Part shown: positions 1-10,300 of the stretch, piece after piece
How the letters are laid out: each line of letters starts with the position of its first letter
How positions within the stretch are numbered: position 1 is the stretch's first letter
Source: Sorangiineae bacterium NIC37A_2
GTDB lineage: Bacteria; Myxococcota_A; Polyangia; Polyangiales; Polyangiaceae
Reading direction: 5' to 3'
Length of the DNA stretch: 37,789 bases
NCBI GenBank assembly: GCA_002085155.1
Contig: NASX01000046.1
Span: 1 to 37,789, forward strand
Program-made: the position numbers and the translations under genes
The notes under the pieces: generated by a model
Seen by the model: the letters and a program-made list of their open reading frames with translations, nothing else
Database searches by the model: none
Told to the model about the DNA's origin: nothing

Positions 1-13
1 GGAAGGACCGAGA
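1..13 (-). other. Partial CRISPR spacer cut by the window edge
   Basis: Thirteen bases precede the first visible repeat. Spacers here are 32-33 nt, so this is the fragment of a spacer truncated by the window boundary. The array therefore continues to the left, and its leader-distal (oldest) end is not visible. Confidence 0.85.
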
Positions 14-3000
14 TTTCTCAGCTGCCTGCGCGGCAGTGAACGGCGCCTACGAGCTCGTAAAGGGTACTTGACATTTCTCAGCTGCCTGCGCGGCAGTGAA
101 CTACACGGTCGACCTAGCGACTCACACTGCTCTTTTCTCAGCTGCCTGCGCGGCAGTGAACTGGATGCCCGACCAGCGCATCTCGCTCACTGCTTTCTCA
201 GCTGCCTGCGCGGCAGTGAACCGTGCCGGAGCACGTGCGGACCATCGAGTACTTTTCTCAGCTGCCTGCGCGGCAGTGAACATTTGCGGCCGATGTCGAG
301 GGCTGCGTGTTCCATTTCTCAGCTGCCTGCGCGGCAGTGAACATCAGCGACGGAGCGGACAGCTACACGCTCACCTTTCTCAGCTGCCTGCGCGGCAGTG
401 AACCCTCCTCGAGCTCATCCGCGACGGTTCGGCTTTTTCTCAGCTGCCTGCGCGGCAGTGAACGATCAGGTGTAGAGCTGACCTCTGAGCATCCGTTTCT
501 CAGCTGCCTGCGCGGCAGTGAACTCGCGCCGAACATCGGAGCGGCCGACGGAGCTTTTCTCAGCTGCCTGCGCGGCAGTGAACAGCTTGACGGTGTTCCT
601 GTGAGGCATGCTCGCTTTCTCAGCTGCCTGCGCGGCAGTGAACACGTCAACGCCATCCCAGCCCATGTAGTCCATTTTCTCAGCTGCCTGCGCGGCAGTG
701 AACCGGCACGGCATGATCTCCAACCGCGAGCTCGATTTCTCAGCTGCCTGCGCGGCAGTGAACGGCTCACGGTGACGGATCTGCGCGACCCCGAATTTCT
801 CAGCTGCCTGCGCGGCAGTGAACCGAATGTGTTCTCGAATGTTCTCGCCTGCTAATTTCTCAGCTGCCTGCGCGGCAGTGAACAGTTTGAGTTGGCGCTC
901 CTTGAGCGCGGAATTTTTCTCAGCTGCCTGCGCGGCAGTGAACGAGGCGTGGGCTCGGGAGGTGCCTGGCATCGTTTTCTCAGCTGCCTGCGCGGCAGTG
1001 AACTTGTCCCCACATTTTCACCGTGCCGTCTTCGTTTTCTCAGCTGCCTGCGCGGCAGTGAACTCCGCGCTCTCCGGCTCGAACGGTGCGGCGAATTTCT
1101 CAGCTGCCTGCGCGGCAGTGAACAGTGCCTCCTTCGGAGGCGGTAAATTTATTTGTTTCTCAGCTGCCTGCGCGGCAGTGAACGCGATGACGAGGACGGG
1201 GCGGCCCCAGACGCTTTTCTCAGCTGCCTGCGCGGCAGTGAACAGCTCCGGGTGGAGCTCGGCGAAAGCCTCCCATTTCTCAGCTGCCTGCGCGGCAGTG
1301 AACGAGATCTCGGCGAACGGCGTCAAATTCAAGCTTTTCTCAGCTGCCTGCGCGGCAGTGAACGAGAGACACGACAGGGATCCAGACCCGCCCTCTTTCT
1401 CAGCTGCCTGCGCGGCAGTGAACTCCCATGCGGCGGCCCCTGCGGCGGCCCCTGCTTTCTCAGCTGCCTGCGCGGCAGTGAACCGCGATGAGCTCGGTGC
1501 CTATGGCCGCATGCGTTTCTCAGCTGCCTGCGCGGCAGTGAACTCGGGATCAATTGTGTAGGTCATGGCTTGGTCTTTTCTCAGCTGCCTGCGCGGCAGT
1601 GAACCCGACTGAGAGGGTTAGGCCGGTGAGGGTGAGTTTCTCAGCTGCCTGCGCGGCAGTGAACTCGGGGTGTTGGTCGCCCCCGCGCAGCCATTATTTC
1701 TCAGCTGCCTGCGCGGCAGTGAACATGCTCGCACGAAAGCCCCTCCGCCCGCGCTTTTTCTCAGCTGCCTGCGCGGCAGTGAACGGTACTCCTCGCCAGA
1801 GCGCGAGACCCGTAGCTTTCTCAGCTGCCTGCGCGGCAGTGAACGTCGTGCCCAAACGCCGATGAACTTTTGCCTTTTTCTCAGCTGCCTGCGCGGCAGT
1901 GAACACCGTCTCGGGAATGGACGAGGAGTCGCCCAATTTCTCAGCTGCCTGCGCGGCAGTGAACGCGCACCGGCATCCCAACGGAGGTGGATGGGTTTTC
2001 TCAGCTGCCTGCGCGGCAGTGAACGTGTGTCGATGTAATCGAGTGTATCGGGTCTTTTTCTCAGCTGCCTGCGCGGCAGTGAACGCGCCGGAACGCTGCG
2101 GCGCGCGAGTTGTTTATTTCTCAGCTGCCTGCGCGGCAGTGAACCTCTGCGGTCGCTACCGGCGCTCCTTCAAGCGTTTCTCAGCTGCCTGCGCGGCAGT
2201 GAACGATGACCGCCTATGAGATCGCCGACGAGCTCGTTTCTCAGCTGCCTGCGCGGCAGTGAACACGCCGCTCGAGCAAACAGCGAGGCCTCCCGTTTTC
2301 TCAGCTGCCTGCGCGGCAGTGAACAAACCGACGCCTGAGCCGTATCAAGACCTTTTTTTCTCAGCTGCCTGCGCGGCAGTGAACTCGAGAGCGAGATCCG
2401 TACAGTGTGCCCGATATTTCTCAGCTGCCTGCGCGGCAGTGAACGAATCGCTCGTCCGCCAGGTCGCACTCGACCATTTCTCAGCTGCCTGCGCGGCAGT
2501 GAACACAGTGTCGTTCAGCGCACTCTGTCAGCTTGATTTCTCAGCTGCCTGCGCGGCAGTGAACCGGGGGCGGTCTCGGCCTCGAGGGATTGGGTTTTTC
2601 TCAGCTGCCTGCGCGGCAGTGAACCAACGACTTCCCGACGCGCGATCCGATGTACTTTTCTCAGCTGCCTGCGCGGCAGTGAACCGTCCCCAAGGCGGGG
2701 CATATGCGGACTATGATTTCTCAGCTGCCTGCGCGGCAGTGAACCAGGCGTCCACCGTCACATCGGGGGCGGCGTTTTTCTCAGCTGCCTGCGCGGCAGT
2801 GAACGACGGCATGGCCGAAGCCGTCCGGCTGGATGATTTCTCAGCTGCCTGCGCGGCAGTGAACGAGGGTCAGTGCCCCGATAGTCTGGAGGAGTTTTTC
2901 TCAGCTGCCTGCGCGGCAGTGAACGGAGCTCGCCGACGAGCTCGGTGAGGGGCTCTTTTCTCAGCTGCCTGCGCGGCAGTGAACTGCGCGCGATTCCTGT

Positions 3001-3344
3001 CACTGACGCGACGGTGTTTCTCAGCTGCCTGCGCGGCAGTGAACGAGGTCGACCGTCCCGGCCAGCGCGTGCGACTTTTCTCAGCTGCCTGCGCGGCAGT
3101 GAACGCTGATGCGACCACCGCAACGGTGCCGTTGGATTTCTCAGCTGCCTGCGCGGCAGTGAACGACGCGCGTCCATGACGAGCCGTGGTGCGCATTTTC
3201 TCAGCTGCCTGCGCGGCAGTGAACTGCGAATCCGCGAGCTCGATTCGTTCGCTTTCTTTCTCAGCTGCCTGCGCGGCAGTGAACCCATTGCGACTCCGGC
3301 CGTCCTCACGCTCCTCTTTCTCAGCTGCCTGCGCGGCAGTGAAC
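14..3344 (-). CRISPR. Type I-F CRISPR array, 56 repeats and 55 complete spacers
   Basis: A 28-bp repeat (plus strand begins TTTCTCAGCTGCC and ends GGCAGTGAAC) occurs at 14, 74, 134, 194, 254, 315, 376, then every 60 bp from 436 to 1516, and every 60 bp from 1577 to 3317. All 56 copies look identical. Spacers are 32 nt, except 33 nt at 282-314, 343-375 and 1544-1576. On the minus strand the repeat starts GTTCACTGCC and ends GAGAAA, with an internal GCTGCC/GGCAGC-type stem. This is the orientation of known I-F crRNA repeats, such as that of Pseudomonas aeruginosa. Transcription is therefore leftward, the leader is on the right beside cas6f, and the newest spacers should be near 3285-3316. No duplicated spacer was noticed by eye. 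Frames open across the array are artefacts of the 60-bp period. Confidence 0.99.
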
Positions 3345-3475
3345 TAGACGGCGGCAAACTTAAGGGCCCGAGAACCCAAAGGAAAGCCCCGAAAGGTGCG
3401 TCTCTACCTTCCGGGGCTCGGCACTCCGTAAGCGCTCGAATTCGCGTATCTTTTGGACCGTCCGAAGAATTAGGA
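3345..3475 (-). promoter_or_regulatory. CRISPR leader region between cas6f and the first repeat
   Basis: These 131 bp separate the cas6f stop codon from the leader-proximal repeat, reading leftward. In I-F loci this interval normally carries the array promoter and the sequences that direct spacer integration. A terminator-like hairpin sits inside it at 3385-3418, leaving about 40 bp between hairpin and first repeat. No convincing -35/-10 pair or consensus IHF site was recognised, so the leader assignment rests on repeat orientation and position. Confidence 0.7.
3385..3418 (-). terminator. Hairpin between cas6f and the array
   Basis: AGCCCCGAAAGGT (3385-3397) can pair with ACCTTCCGGGGCT (3406-3418) around an 8-nt loop, 12 of 13 positions matching. 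On the minus strand the stem is followed by a T-rich stretch (TTTCCTTTGGG), as expected for a Rho-independent terminator of the leftward cas operon. It could instead be a structured part of the leader RNA. Confidence 0.55.
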
Positions 3476-4036
3476 TCAGAACCAGGGTAGCGTCGCGCTC
3501 TGACTCAGCCCGTATGCGTTGAAAGGCCCAACTGCCGGGCCCAACGCGGGACGGTGCTCGATAAAGAGCGGGAATCTATGTCCCGTGCTCTTACTGCCTA
3601 TGTTCAAGAAGGGCAGCTTCAGGGTTTCACGTGCCGTGTCCGGAATGCGAGAGCGAGCTTCCTCGTCGGTCCAACCGTGACGCCGCATTTGACGGCGGCG
3701 AACGCGATCCGGGTTGCTTTTCGCTTGCACACGTCTCACCTGCCGGTACTCGACGTCAACGGGGACCGCCGACACACCTTTCACATGAATATGGTCCCTC
3801 ATTCCCATAAGCCACTCTTGTGCCATGAGGAGAGCCAGATCAGATTCATTGCCGTGTAGTCGCAGCAACCGACCCAGTGTCGGCTTCTTCTCATCAACCT
3901 GGGGAAAGCTGACGCCAATCCCGGTCATTTGAAGGAGCGCGAGGTGGCGGTGAAACTTCGCGAAGAGGGCGTCCATCAACTGATGCGCCGGAAACTCCGG
4001 GTCCGGGAGAATCTCGATGTCGAGGTATCGGTCCAT
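3476..4036 (-). CDS. cas6f: Cas6f (Csy4), crRNA-processing endoribonuclease
   Basis: The 186-aa product matches the usual Cas6f length (187 aa in P. aeruginosa). The family cuts pre-crRNA at the 3' base of each repeat hairpin and stays bound to the 3' handle in the Csy complex. The catalytic residues fall at the numbers known from the Pseudomonas enzyme: H29 in AKFHRH, and S148 and S150 in the GSKSTG segment followed by HRFPLFIEH. An arginine-rich helix (about 108-119, DRVRRRQMRR) corresponds to the major-groove RNA-binding helix. The ATG lies 2 nt after the cas7f stop with a G-rich Shine-Dalgarno, so translation is probably coupled. It is the last cas gene before the array, the normal I-F order. 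Confidence 0.97.
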   Translation of the reverse strand: MDRYLDIEILPDPEFPAHQLMDALFAKFHRHLALLQMTGIGVSFPQVDEKKPTLGRLLRLHGNESDLALLMAQEWLMGMRDHIHVKGVSAVPVDVEYRQVRRVQAKSNPDRVRRRQMRRHGWTDEEARSRIPDTARETLKLPFLNIGSKSTGHRFPLFIEHRPALGPAVGPFNAYGLSQSATLPWF

Positions 4037-4038
4037 CC

Positions 4039-5073
4039 CTATTCCCCCTTTTCGGCCTCGCCGAACACGCCCCCTCGAATCAGGTTTGCCATAACGTAGT
4101 GCTGCTGCTCAGCCGCCGGCACCTTGTCCTTGAGGACCCACCCATCCAGCAGGGAGTAAAAGTCGACTCCTTGCTTTGGCTGGCGGTACGCCTTGCCCTG
4201 CGATGTGACCGATCCGTAAGGCTCCACGGCAATCGGCCCGAGGTCGGCTGAGTCAGGATACCAGGTGTCAATCGTACGAAGCGCGTTGCCAACCTTTTGC
4301 GAGTGAATCGCGGCCACGTCCTTGACGGAGTAGAGCGTCTTGCTCTTTTGACCCTTCTTTTCGCTACCCTTGTCGAGGATGAGCTCCTGCGAAGGAAAGA
4401 CTTCTTGCCCCTGACCCACCCGGACATGGGCGATCACTTCGAGGAGCACATGTCCATGACCTGCCAGCCCCTCAGCGATAACATCAGCTAACGCAGCAAC
4501 ATCCGCATTCTTCTCGAAAGCCCGAAGATTCAAGCTAAGCGCGTCAAATTTCCAGGAGCGATCTGCTGCGCCACCCTTGAGTCGATTCACGACAACCTCA
4601 ATGGCCTCCGCGCCGATGCGGTTTCGCCACAAGAAGCGCGCGTTGGCAATGTTCGCGGCGTAGCGTTCCGCCAAAGCGCCGAACCCATGCTCAGTCACAT
4701 ACTTAGAGACAGTTTGCCGTAGCTTCGCCTGATAGTCCGCGTCGTTGCAGGCGGACGGTGTGCCCGCGCCTCCTAGCACACGAAGGGTAAAGTAAACCCG
4801 CAGAGTATCAGCCTCGGAAGGCAACGTAGCCACGTCGACGCGCTGCAAGTTAGGGGATTGGATCGAGGCATCGAGTTTCGCAGGATCTTGCTCTTTGGCC
4901 TTGAGGCGATTCGAGATGGTGCCGCGGACCGACTTTTCGCGCACGGTAACAGGGGCCCAAGACGCAGAAGTTGAGCGCTGAGCCCAAGCGCCTGCGCTCA
5001 TGAGCGCGTCAGAGGGATCGATCTTTCGCTCGAAAGCGAGCACGGAGGCGGTCTTGATTTCACTTTTTGCCAT
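4039..5073 (-). CDS. cas7f: Cas7f (Csy3), Csy complex backbone subunit
   Basis: The 344-aa protein matches Csy3 in length and in its N-terminus ([20 protein letters not shown]). In the I-F surveillance complex six copies of Cas7f line the crRNA spacer and present it for target pairing. [22 protein letters not shown]-like opening is characteristic of the family, and an [19 protein letters not shown] segment lies in the middle of the protein. It starts 4 nt after the cas5f stop, with an AAGGA Shine-Dalgarno inside the end of cas5f, and is followed by cas6f after 2 nt. No frameshift or truncation is apparent. The assignment rests on family resemblance, size and position. Confidence 0.96.
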   Translation of the reverse strand: MAKSEIKTASVLAFERKIDPSDALMSAGAWAQRSTSASWAPVTVREKSVRGTISNRLKAKEQDPAKLDASIQSPNLQRVDVATLPSEADTLRVYFTLRVLGGAGTPSACNDADYQAKLRQTVSKYVTEHGFGALAERYAANIANARFLWRNRIGAEAIEVVVNRLKGGAADRSWKFDALSLNLRAFEKNADVAALADVIAEGLAGHGHVLLEVIAHVRVGQGQEVFPSQELILDKGSEKKGQKSKTLYSVKDVAAIHSQKVGNALRTIDTWYPDSADLGPIAVEPYGSVTSQGKAYRQPKQGVDFYSLLDGWVLKDKVPAAEQQHYVMANLIRGGVFGEAEKGE

Positions 5074-5077
5074 GGGT

Positions 5078-6046
5078 CTATTGTCCTTCTGCTGGAGAGC
5101 TCAATTGGGAGAAGTAGGGAGTTGTGGTGCGGTAGAGGCCTTCCTCGGGCTCGACCGAGTAAGTCCAAAGGATCTGCCGAAGATCTTGGATGCGGTGTGG
5201 ACTCTTCCACTCGCCGACGGTGTAGATGCCCTCGACGAACCGGAATGGCGTGACGCGGTCGCGAGCATTTTTAACGGTACCTGCCGGATAAGCCTCCGAG
5301 ATGGCGTGGAAGCCCGTGGAGATGGGCACAATCCAGCCGGGCTTGCGTCGCACTCGCCACTCACCAGCTTCACCCGAGCTCGGAGGATCGATGTTCAGGC
5401 TAGAAAGATCGAGCAGCGCGTCGAGCATCGTCGCGCTCGGCTCCTTCTTCATGAGTTCGCGATGGCGCTCCTCGAGCAACCGCTCACGGCTCACCAGGGC
5501 AAACCCTGGTAGCAGGCGCCGTCGCAAGCGCCGCATCATCTTGCTCTCTTCATCTTCCGAACCAGGCCAAAGGTGGAGTTCTGCGGTCACCGGGACTCGC
5601 GCATTCACCGGCGGAATCACACTGCCCCCGGCAATACGCATCGAAGCCGCAATCTCTCCGATGCGATGGGCTAGCTCTTCGGGATGGTGCCCCGAGTATA
5701 GTGCTGGACCTGAGACTCCGACGATCAGGCTCACATCGAGATGCACTCGTCCTTCTTCGACGAGAGCAGGAGGTTTGCCGTCGCTACCAAAGGGATTGCG
5801 CGAAAGGTGGAAGACATGGGTTCGTTTTCCTGCGGGCTGCGAAGCCTGCGCTTCGAACTTGTGACAGACAATCCCTACGCCTTCCAAGCTCAAGCCCAGC
5901 TCGGGCTGAACGGCGCGATGCAAGGCATGCACGAAGCCTAAAAATGCGCTTGGGGACGGGAAGCCCCAAAGCATCGGGCTCGAGATTGCGTTCGCGTTTT
6001 GAATGTTCAGGTGCGACAGCACCAGCACTGCCTCGGGCTCAATCAC
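5078..6046 (-). CDS. cas5f: Cas5f (Csy2), Csy complex subunit
   Basis: The 322-aa protein begins [20 protein letters not shown] and continues [21 protein letters not shown], a typical Csy2 N-terminus (RAMP-like fold, Pseudomonas protein about 327 aa). In I-F complexes Cas5f pairs with Cas8f at the crRNA 5' handle and takes part in target DNA recognition. Its start overlaps the end of cas8f by 8 bp, which suggests translational coupling and fixed stoichiometry. It appears complete. The family is divergent and has no catalytic residues, so the call rests on the N-terminal motif, length and operon position. Confidence 0.95.
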   Translation of the reverse strand: MIEPEAVLVLSHLNIQNANAISSPMLWGFPSPSAFLGFVHALHRAVQPELGLSLEGVGIVCHKFEAQASQPAGKRTHVFHLSRNPFGSDGKPPALVEEGRVHLDVSLIVGVSGPALYSGHHPEELAHRIGEIAASMRIAGGSVIPPVNARVPVTAELHLWPGSEDEESKMMRRLRRRLLPGFALVSRERLLEERHRELMKKEPSATMLDALLDLSSLNIDPPSSGEAGEWRVRRKPGWIVPISTGFHAISEAYPAGTVKNARDRVTPFRFVEGIYTVGEWKSPHRIQDLRQILWTYSVEPEEGLYRTTTPYFSQLSSPAEGQ

Positions 6047-7349
6047 GGCTGTCCTCCAAGCTGTTCTCGAACGTGTTCAGTGTGCGAGCGAAATCCCCTT
6101 GCCATTGGCGATGCTCGTCGTCACTCATGGGTAGTTTCCCCTTTCCCCTTTTCAACTCCGAGTTGAACCAATCGGCAAAACGGCGACTAACCATGCGCGG
6201 CCAATCCCCATCGTGCTCGGCAGCAAAGGCCGCGTCTTGCTCGGTTCGCCCTGGATCGAGCCAATGTTTCTCCGCTTCGTGCAAAGTGCAGTTTGGATCT
6301 GCGCTCCACCCAGGATCTAGGGCCTGAATTGACGCCGCATACTCAACGGCTTCGTCACAAATTTCGTCAACGAGTTTGGCCCGGTATTGGCGAATAGCGA
6401 GATTGTTGTGCTCCGTCTTCTCGAGAAACTCGACCAGAGTGCGAACGAGCTCGCGCACCTGTTTGCTTCGTCCGAAGCGACTTCCAAATACGGAGTCACA
6501 ATTCAGCGGTGGCTTGGTCTCCACTGCCTCCCAATTCGGTGGAAGCGAGGGAAGGAGCCAATTCTCGCCATAGCGTTCGCTATTCAGTTGGCTGATATTC
6601 TGAGGTTTGGTTCCGCCAAATTTCTGAATCGCGAGATTCGGGTACTCACGATAGCCGTGACCAAACCCTTCGCCCTTGTTGCGTGCTTCGCGTGCGCTCT
6701 TGGCCGCTTCGCCGTAGCGATCTTCTCGCATGCGCTTCTGCGCCAAGTGCACGAGCGAAGTCGGAAAGAGTGGCCCGAGCAGGTGATAGGACCCATCAGT
6801 GAGCGGAAAGTACACCTGCTTTGCAAGGGTGTGGGATGCCGCTTGGGCACCACCTTCTGCAACCGAGGCGAAGGAATCGCGCCAGACTCTTGCCTCTGAT
6901 TCGTCGCTGCTCAATGCCGACAGCAATTCGGGCGCTTCCGAGAGGACCATCTCAAGCACAGATTTTCCGCGCCATTCGAGGCTGAGAAACTTGTAGACGT
7001 CGAGCGCCGCGGCATTGCCGACGACGTCGTCCGGCAAGCTCGCCGGATCAACGCTATGCGTGCCAAGTAGGCCTTCTGCCGCGGGCTTCGCCGGCCGCGC
7101 GCGAAGGTTGGTTCCCCTCGCATCCGGGTGAAGCGGTTTCAGAATGTGGGATGCCAGTTGGATTTGGCCCACTCGACGAGCTGCGTCGGCCAACCAAGCT
7201 CGTGGCTCGTAGGACCGCTCCAGTTCCTCACGCTTCTCAGATTCGTCGGGCTTGAGCTTGTCGAGCTTGGCCTGAAGACGTTCACGGATGAACGCTTCAA
7301 TGACCTCTCGTAACGAGCTCGGTTCGCTAGATTCTCCTGGTTCCCTCAT
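6039..7349 (-). CDS. cas8f: Cas8f (Csy1), large subunit of the Csy complex
   Basis: With the start at 7349 the product is 436 aa, close to the 434 aa of Pseudomonas Csy1. An upstream in-frame ATG at 7376 would add 9 residues. The 7349 ATG is preferred because GAGGTG lies just upstream. Cas8f binds the crRNA 5' handle with Cas5f and recognises the protospacer-adjacent motif. Visible features fit the family: an N-terminal helical stretch rich in Glu/Lys/Arg (about 11-50), then SHILKPLHPDARGTNL, and LLGTHSVD. Spacing to cas2-3 upstream is 42 nt, the largest gap in the operon. It overlaps cas5f by 8 bp. Confidence 0.95.
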   Translation of the reverse strand: MREPGESSEPSSLREVIEAFIRERLQAKLDKLKPDESEKREELERSYEPRAWLADAARRVGQIQLASHILKPLHPDARGTNLRARPAKPAAEGLLGTHSVDPASLPDDVVGNAAALDVYKFLSLEWRGKSVLEMVLSEAPELLSALSSDESEARVWRDSFASVAEGGAQAASHTLAKQVYFPLTDGSYHLLGPLFPTSLVHLAQKRMREDRYGEAAKSAREARNKGEGFGHGYREYPNLAIQKFGGTKPQNISQLNSERYGENWLLPSLPPNWEAVETKPPLNCDSVFGSRFGRSKQVRELVRTLVEFLEKTEHNNLAIRQYRAKLVDEICDEAVEYAASIQALDPGWSADPNCTLHEAEKHWLDPGRTEQDAAFAAEHDGDWPRMVSRRFADWFNSELKRGKGKLPMSDDEHRQWQGDFARTLNTFENSLEDSRD

Positions 7350-7391
7350 AACACCTCGTTCAACAACCAGACGCATAAGTTAAGCGCCTAC

Positions 7392-10300
7392 CTACTTGCA
7401 CTTCTTGAATCCTAGGGCTGGGTGATACTCCCAGCCGTGATCGTGGGGCTTCAACGCCAGGTATCCGTAGCGCTCAGCGCACGCCCGGGGGGCCATGTCG
7501 GTGCGCTCGCTCAGCTTCAGCAGCTCGTCTCGGTAGTCTGAGGGCCCCCAGGAGCGCACAGACGACGACGCGGGCAAGCTCACGCGGTGGAGTAACCTGT
7601 CATCTGGCCGAGGGCGCCAGCGGCCTTCAACGCGCTCAAAGAGCCGAATGTCCTCGGCGTCCTCATCTACCGGCAGCAGGCCGTACTCGCTTTCCTCGCC
7701 CTCTGACTTTCTGAACGGGTGGGCCTTTTGCAGCATGCCGGACAGAGGGGCACGCGTCGTCCACCATTGCGCAGCATGGAACCGGTTTGCTCCGGCCCGT
7801 TCGCCGAGTAGCTTTTTCCGAATAGCCGCGTGCTCGAGGTCGACAAGATTCTCGGAAGGCGCGAGTGCTAGCCGCTCCTGGATTCTGGGCGCGGCGTCAA
7901 GCGGACTCCACTGTTCGGGGAGGAGCACGGTTCGGAGATCGTGGCTCTTAAGAAGAACCTCTCCCTCAAATCCAGGTCTATGGAACGCGGGCTCCCCAGG
8001 CGAACTCGACACCGCCTTAATGTTCTCCGCGAGGACCATGATGTTCGGTGTGGAGCACGGGCCAGGCCGGTGACGGCGAATGCGCCCGGCTAGCTGAATG
8101 ATTGAACGCATGGACGATGGTTCTACGATCGCCCAGTCGTAGTCATGATCGCGCCCTACCTCGGCGATGGGTGAGGCGAGCACGACGAAAAGGTGATGCG
8201 TCGCGTCGGTGACTGCTAGGGCCTGCTGAATGTGCTGCAAACTGAAGACTTCAAGTTCCACGTGTCTCTTGAGCGTCACATCGAGCAGGTTCTCGGTGGC
8301 GGACCGCATCAAGAGGGGGTGTTTTGCGTGGTAGACGCAGAGGTGCAGCGTGTAGCCTTCGGGCATCTGGGAGCTAAAAAGACCTCGCGCTAAGAGGATA
8401 ATGGGCTCGATATTGGCCAGCCGAACAAGACCAAAGCTAACGTTCTTTTCCGTGACGGGGTCCGTTGTGTGATGCAACGAATGAAGCCGCACCAAGTGCT
8501 CAGGCAGCACGCTACCGAGCGCCGCACAAACGTCCTCCCGACTTGGATTGCCACCTTTATTTGAAGACTGTCGTAAGTTGGGCGCAATCAATTCGACCTT
8601 TCGGCGCTCAGGTTCCTTTCGCAATTGCGCCAGACGTTTTTCAACGAACTCCGCGTGACGCGAACGGAATGTGTCGGCGTTTTGATGGATCGAATGGTCG
8701 ACGCGAAATTCGTCGAACCACGCGCAAGGGATAGCGATGGCCCGCCCCACCTCGCCACGGTTCTTCTGAAAGGTTTCTCGCCCTGTTCGGTACGCGTCGA
8801 ACAGCGCCTCAATCAGGCCAGGTGGCAACGTGGCGGACGAAAGCACGACCCGACTCCCGAGGAGCCCAGCCCAGTGTACGAGTCGACTGAGCGCCGGAAG
8901 GTCCGCAACGTCAAAGTCGTCAGGCTCATCGAGGACCAGGTCGGAGCTGAGGAGCCGCAAGATAGGCGCAATCTGATGCCCGCCGCGTAGGCTTTCGGTC
9001 GCGGGCATGATGTGATCAATTGTGCAAACGAGTACTGGTGCTTGAAGCAACTTGTTGGCGCCCGAGTTGGTCCCCAACCACCGTTTCAGCGGGCCATCCT
9101 CCAAGTTTCCCTCGAAGTGCACATGGAAGCCTTCGGCTAGAAGTTCCTCTGCCGATTCGCTCCCATAGCTCTTCGATCCATCAGGTGATGGACTATTCTC
9201 CTTCGAAAGCGCAAAGAGCTCTTTGACCGCCGCGCCTCCGACCAAGACCGCCAGATCGTCGTCTCCCAAGCCAAGGCGTTCTCGGTAGGCTTCGCCAGTT
9301 TGGAGGGTCAGCGTCCGTAGCCCGAGCGCTACCGTAAAACGTGCGCCGCGCCGCGCGTCGGACAGGCCGTACAAGATGCGACCATTGGCGAGCGTTTTCC
9401 CACAGCCTGTGGACGCCATGTTCACACCGAAAAAACCATGATCTGCGGCTCGCTCGCGAAGCGACGACGCTAAGTCGAACGCCTTGTCTTGCCAGCGGAA
9501 ACGCTCGTCCGCGGTACGCTTTTGGAACGCTTTGCAGCGGGCAATTCGCGGAAGATCTCGCTCGATGCGCGGCAATGCTCGGGTGACTCGACGAGCGTGA
9601 GAGGCGACACCAGCAAGATGCTCATCCAGGCGCTGTTTTAGCTGGTTGGTCTTGCGGTCGGTGTTTGCAAAGAGCGGATACCCAGTATCCCCATAGCGCG
9701 GCTCACTATCGCAGCTCGAATAGTGATGGTCAGCCAGCATGAGAGCCAACCGAGAAATGTGCATGACGTAGCTGTCGTCGAGAAACGATGAGGCTCGTTC
9801 GATGAAACCAGGCCGTTCAAGCATTTTTTGGGCGCAGGCCGCCGCGCGCCGGCTCCAATCTCGGCTATCGAATGGGGTTCCGTAGGGAAAGTCCCAACAA
9901 GCAGCCCGATCTTTAGGTTCGGAGTCGGATCTCGCCCCGTTCCAGTCTGGCAGCAGAGGGAACAGAAGACTCTTGAGCGTCCCGACGTTGTTCTTGTTTG
10001 GGTCCCGCGAAACTGGGAGTCGATGGTGGCTGACGATGAGCCAGCCAATGGCCTGAGCGAGCGGGCCCAGATTCCTATCGCTGAACGGGCCCATGGGTGC
10101 CGGTTTGGCGTTGTCCGCTTTGAGTCGCAGAAGCGCCTCCGCACCCAGAAGAGCGTCACCTTGCGCGAGCCTATTCAGCCAATCACGGTCGCTATCCTTG
10201 CCAACAAAGGCCTCGAAAAGGCGGAGCGAAACCCATTCGTGCCGATACGCATCGGCAATCGGCACCTTTGATGTTAGCTTTTGCTGAAAGGCTGCGCTCG

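Noticed and set aside
68-3490. Many open frames running through the CRISPR array on both strands
   Set aside because: They arise because the 60-bp period is a multiple of three and the repeat has no stop in several frames. The peptides are repeat translations such as FLSCLRGSE, not genes.
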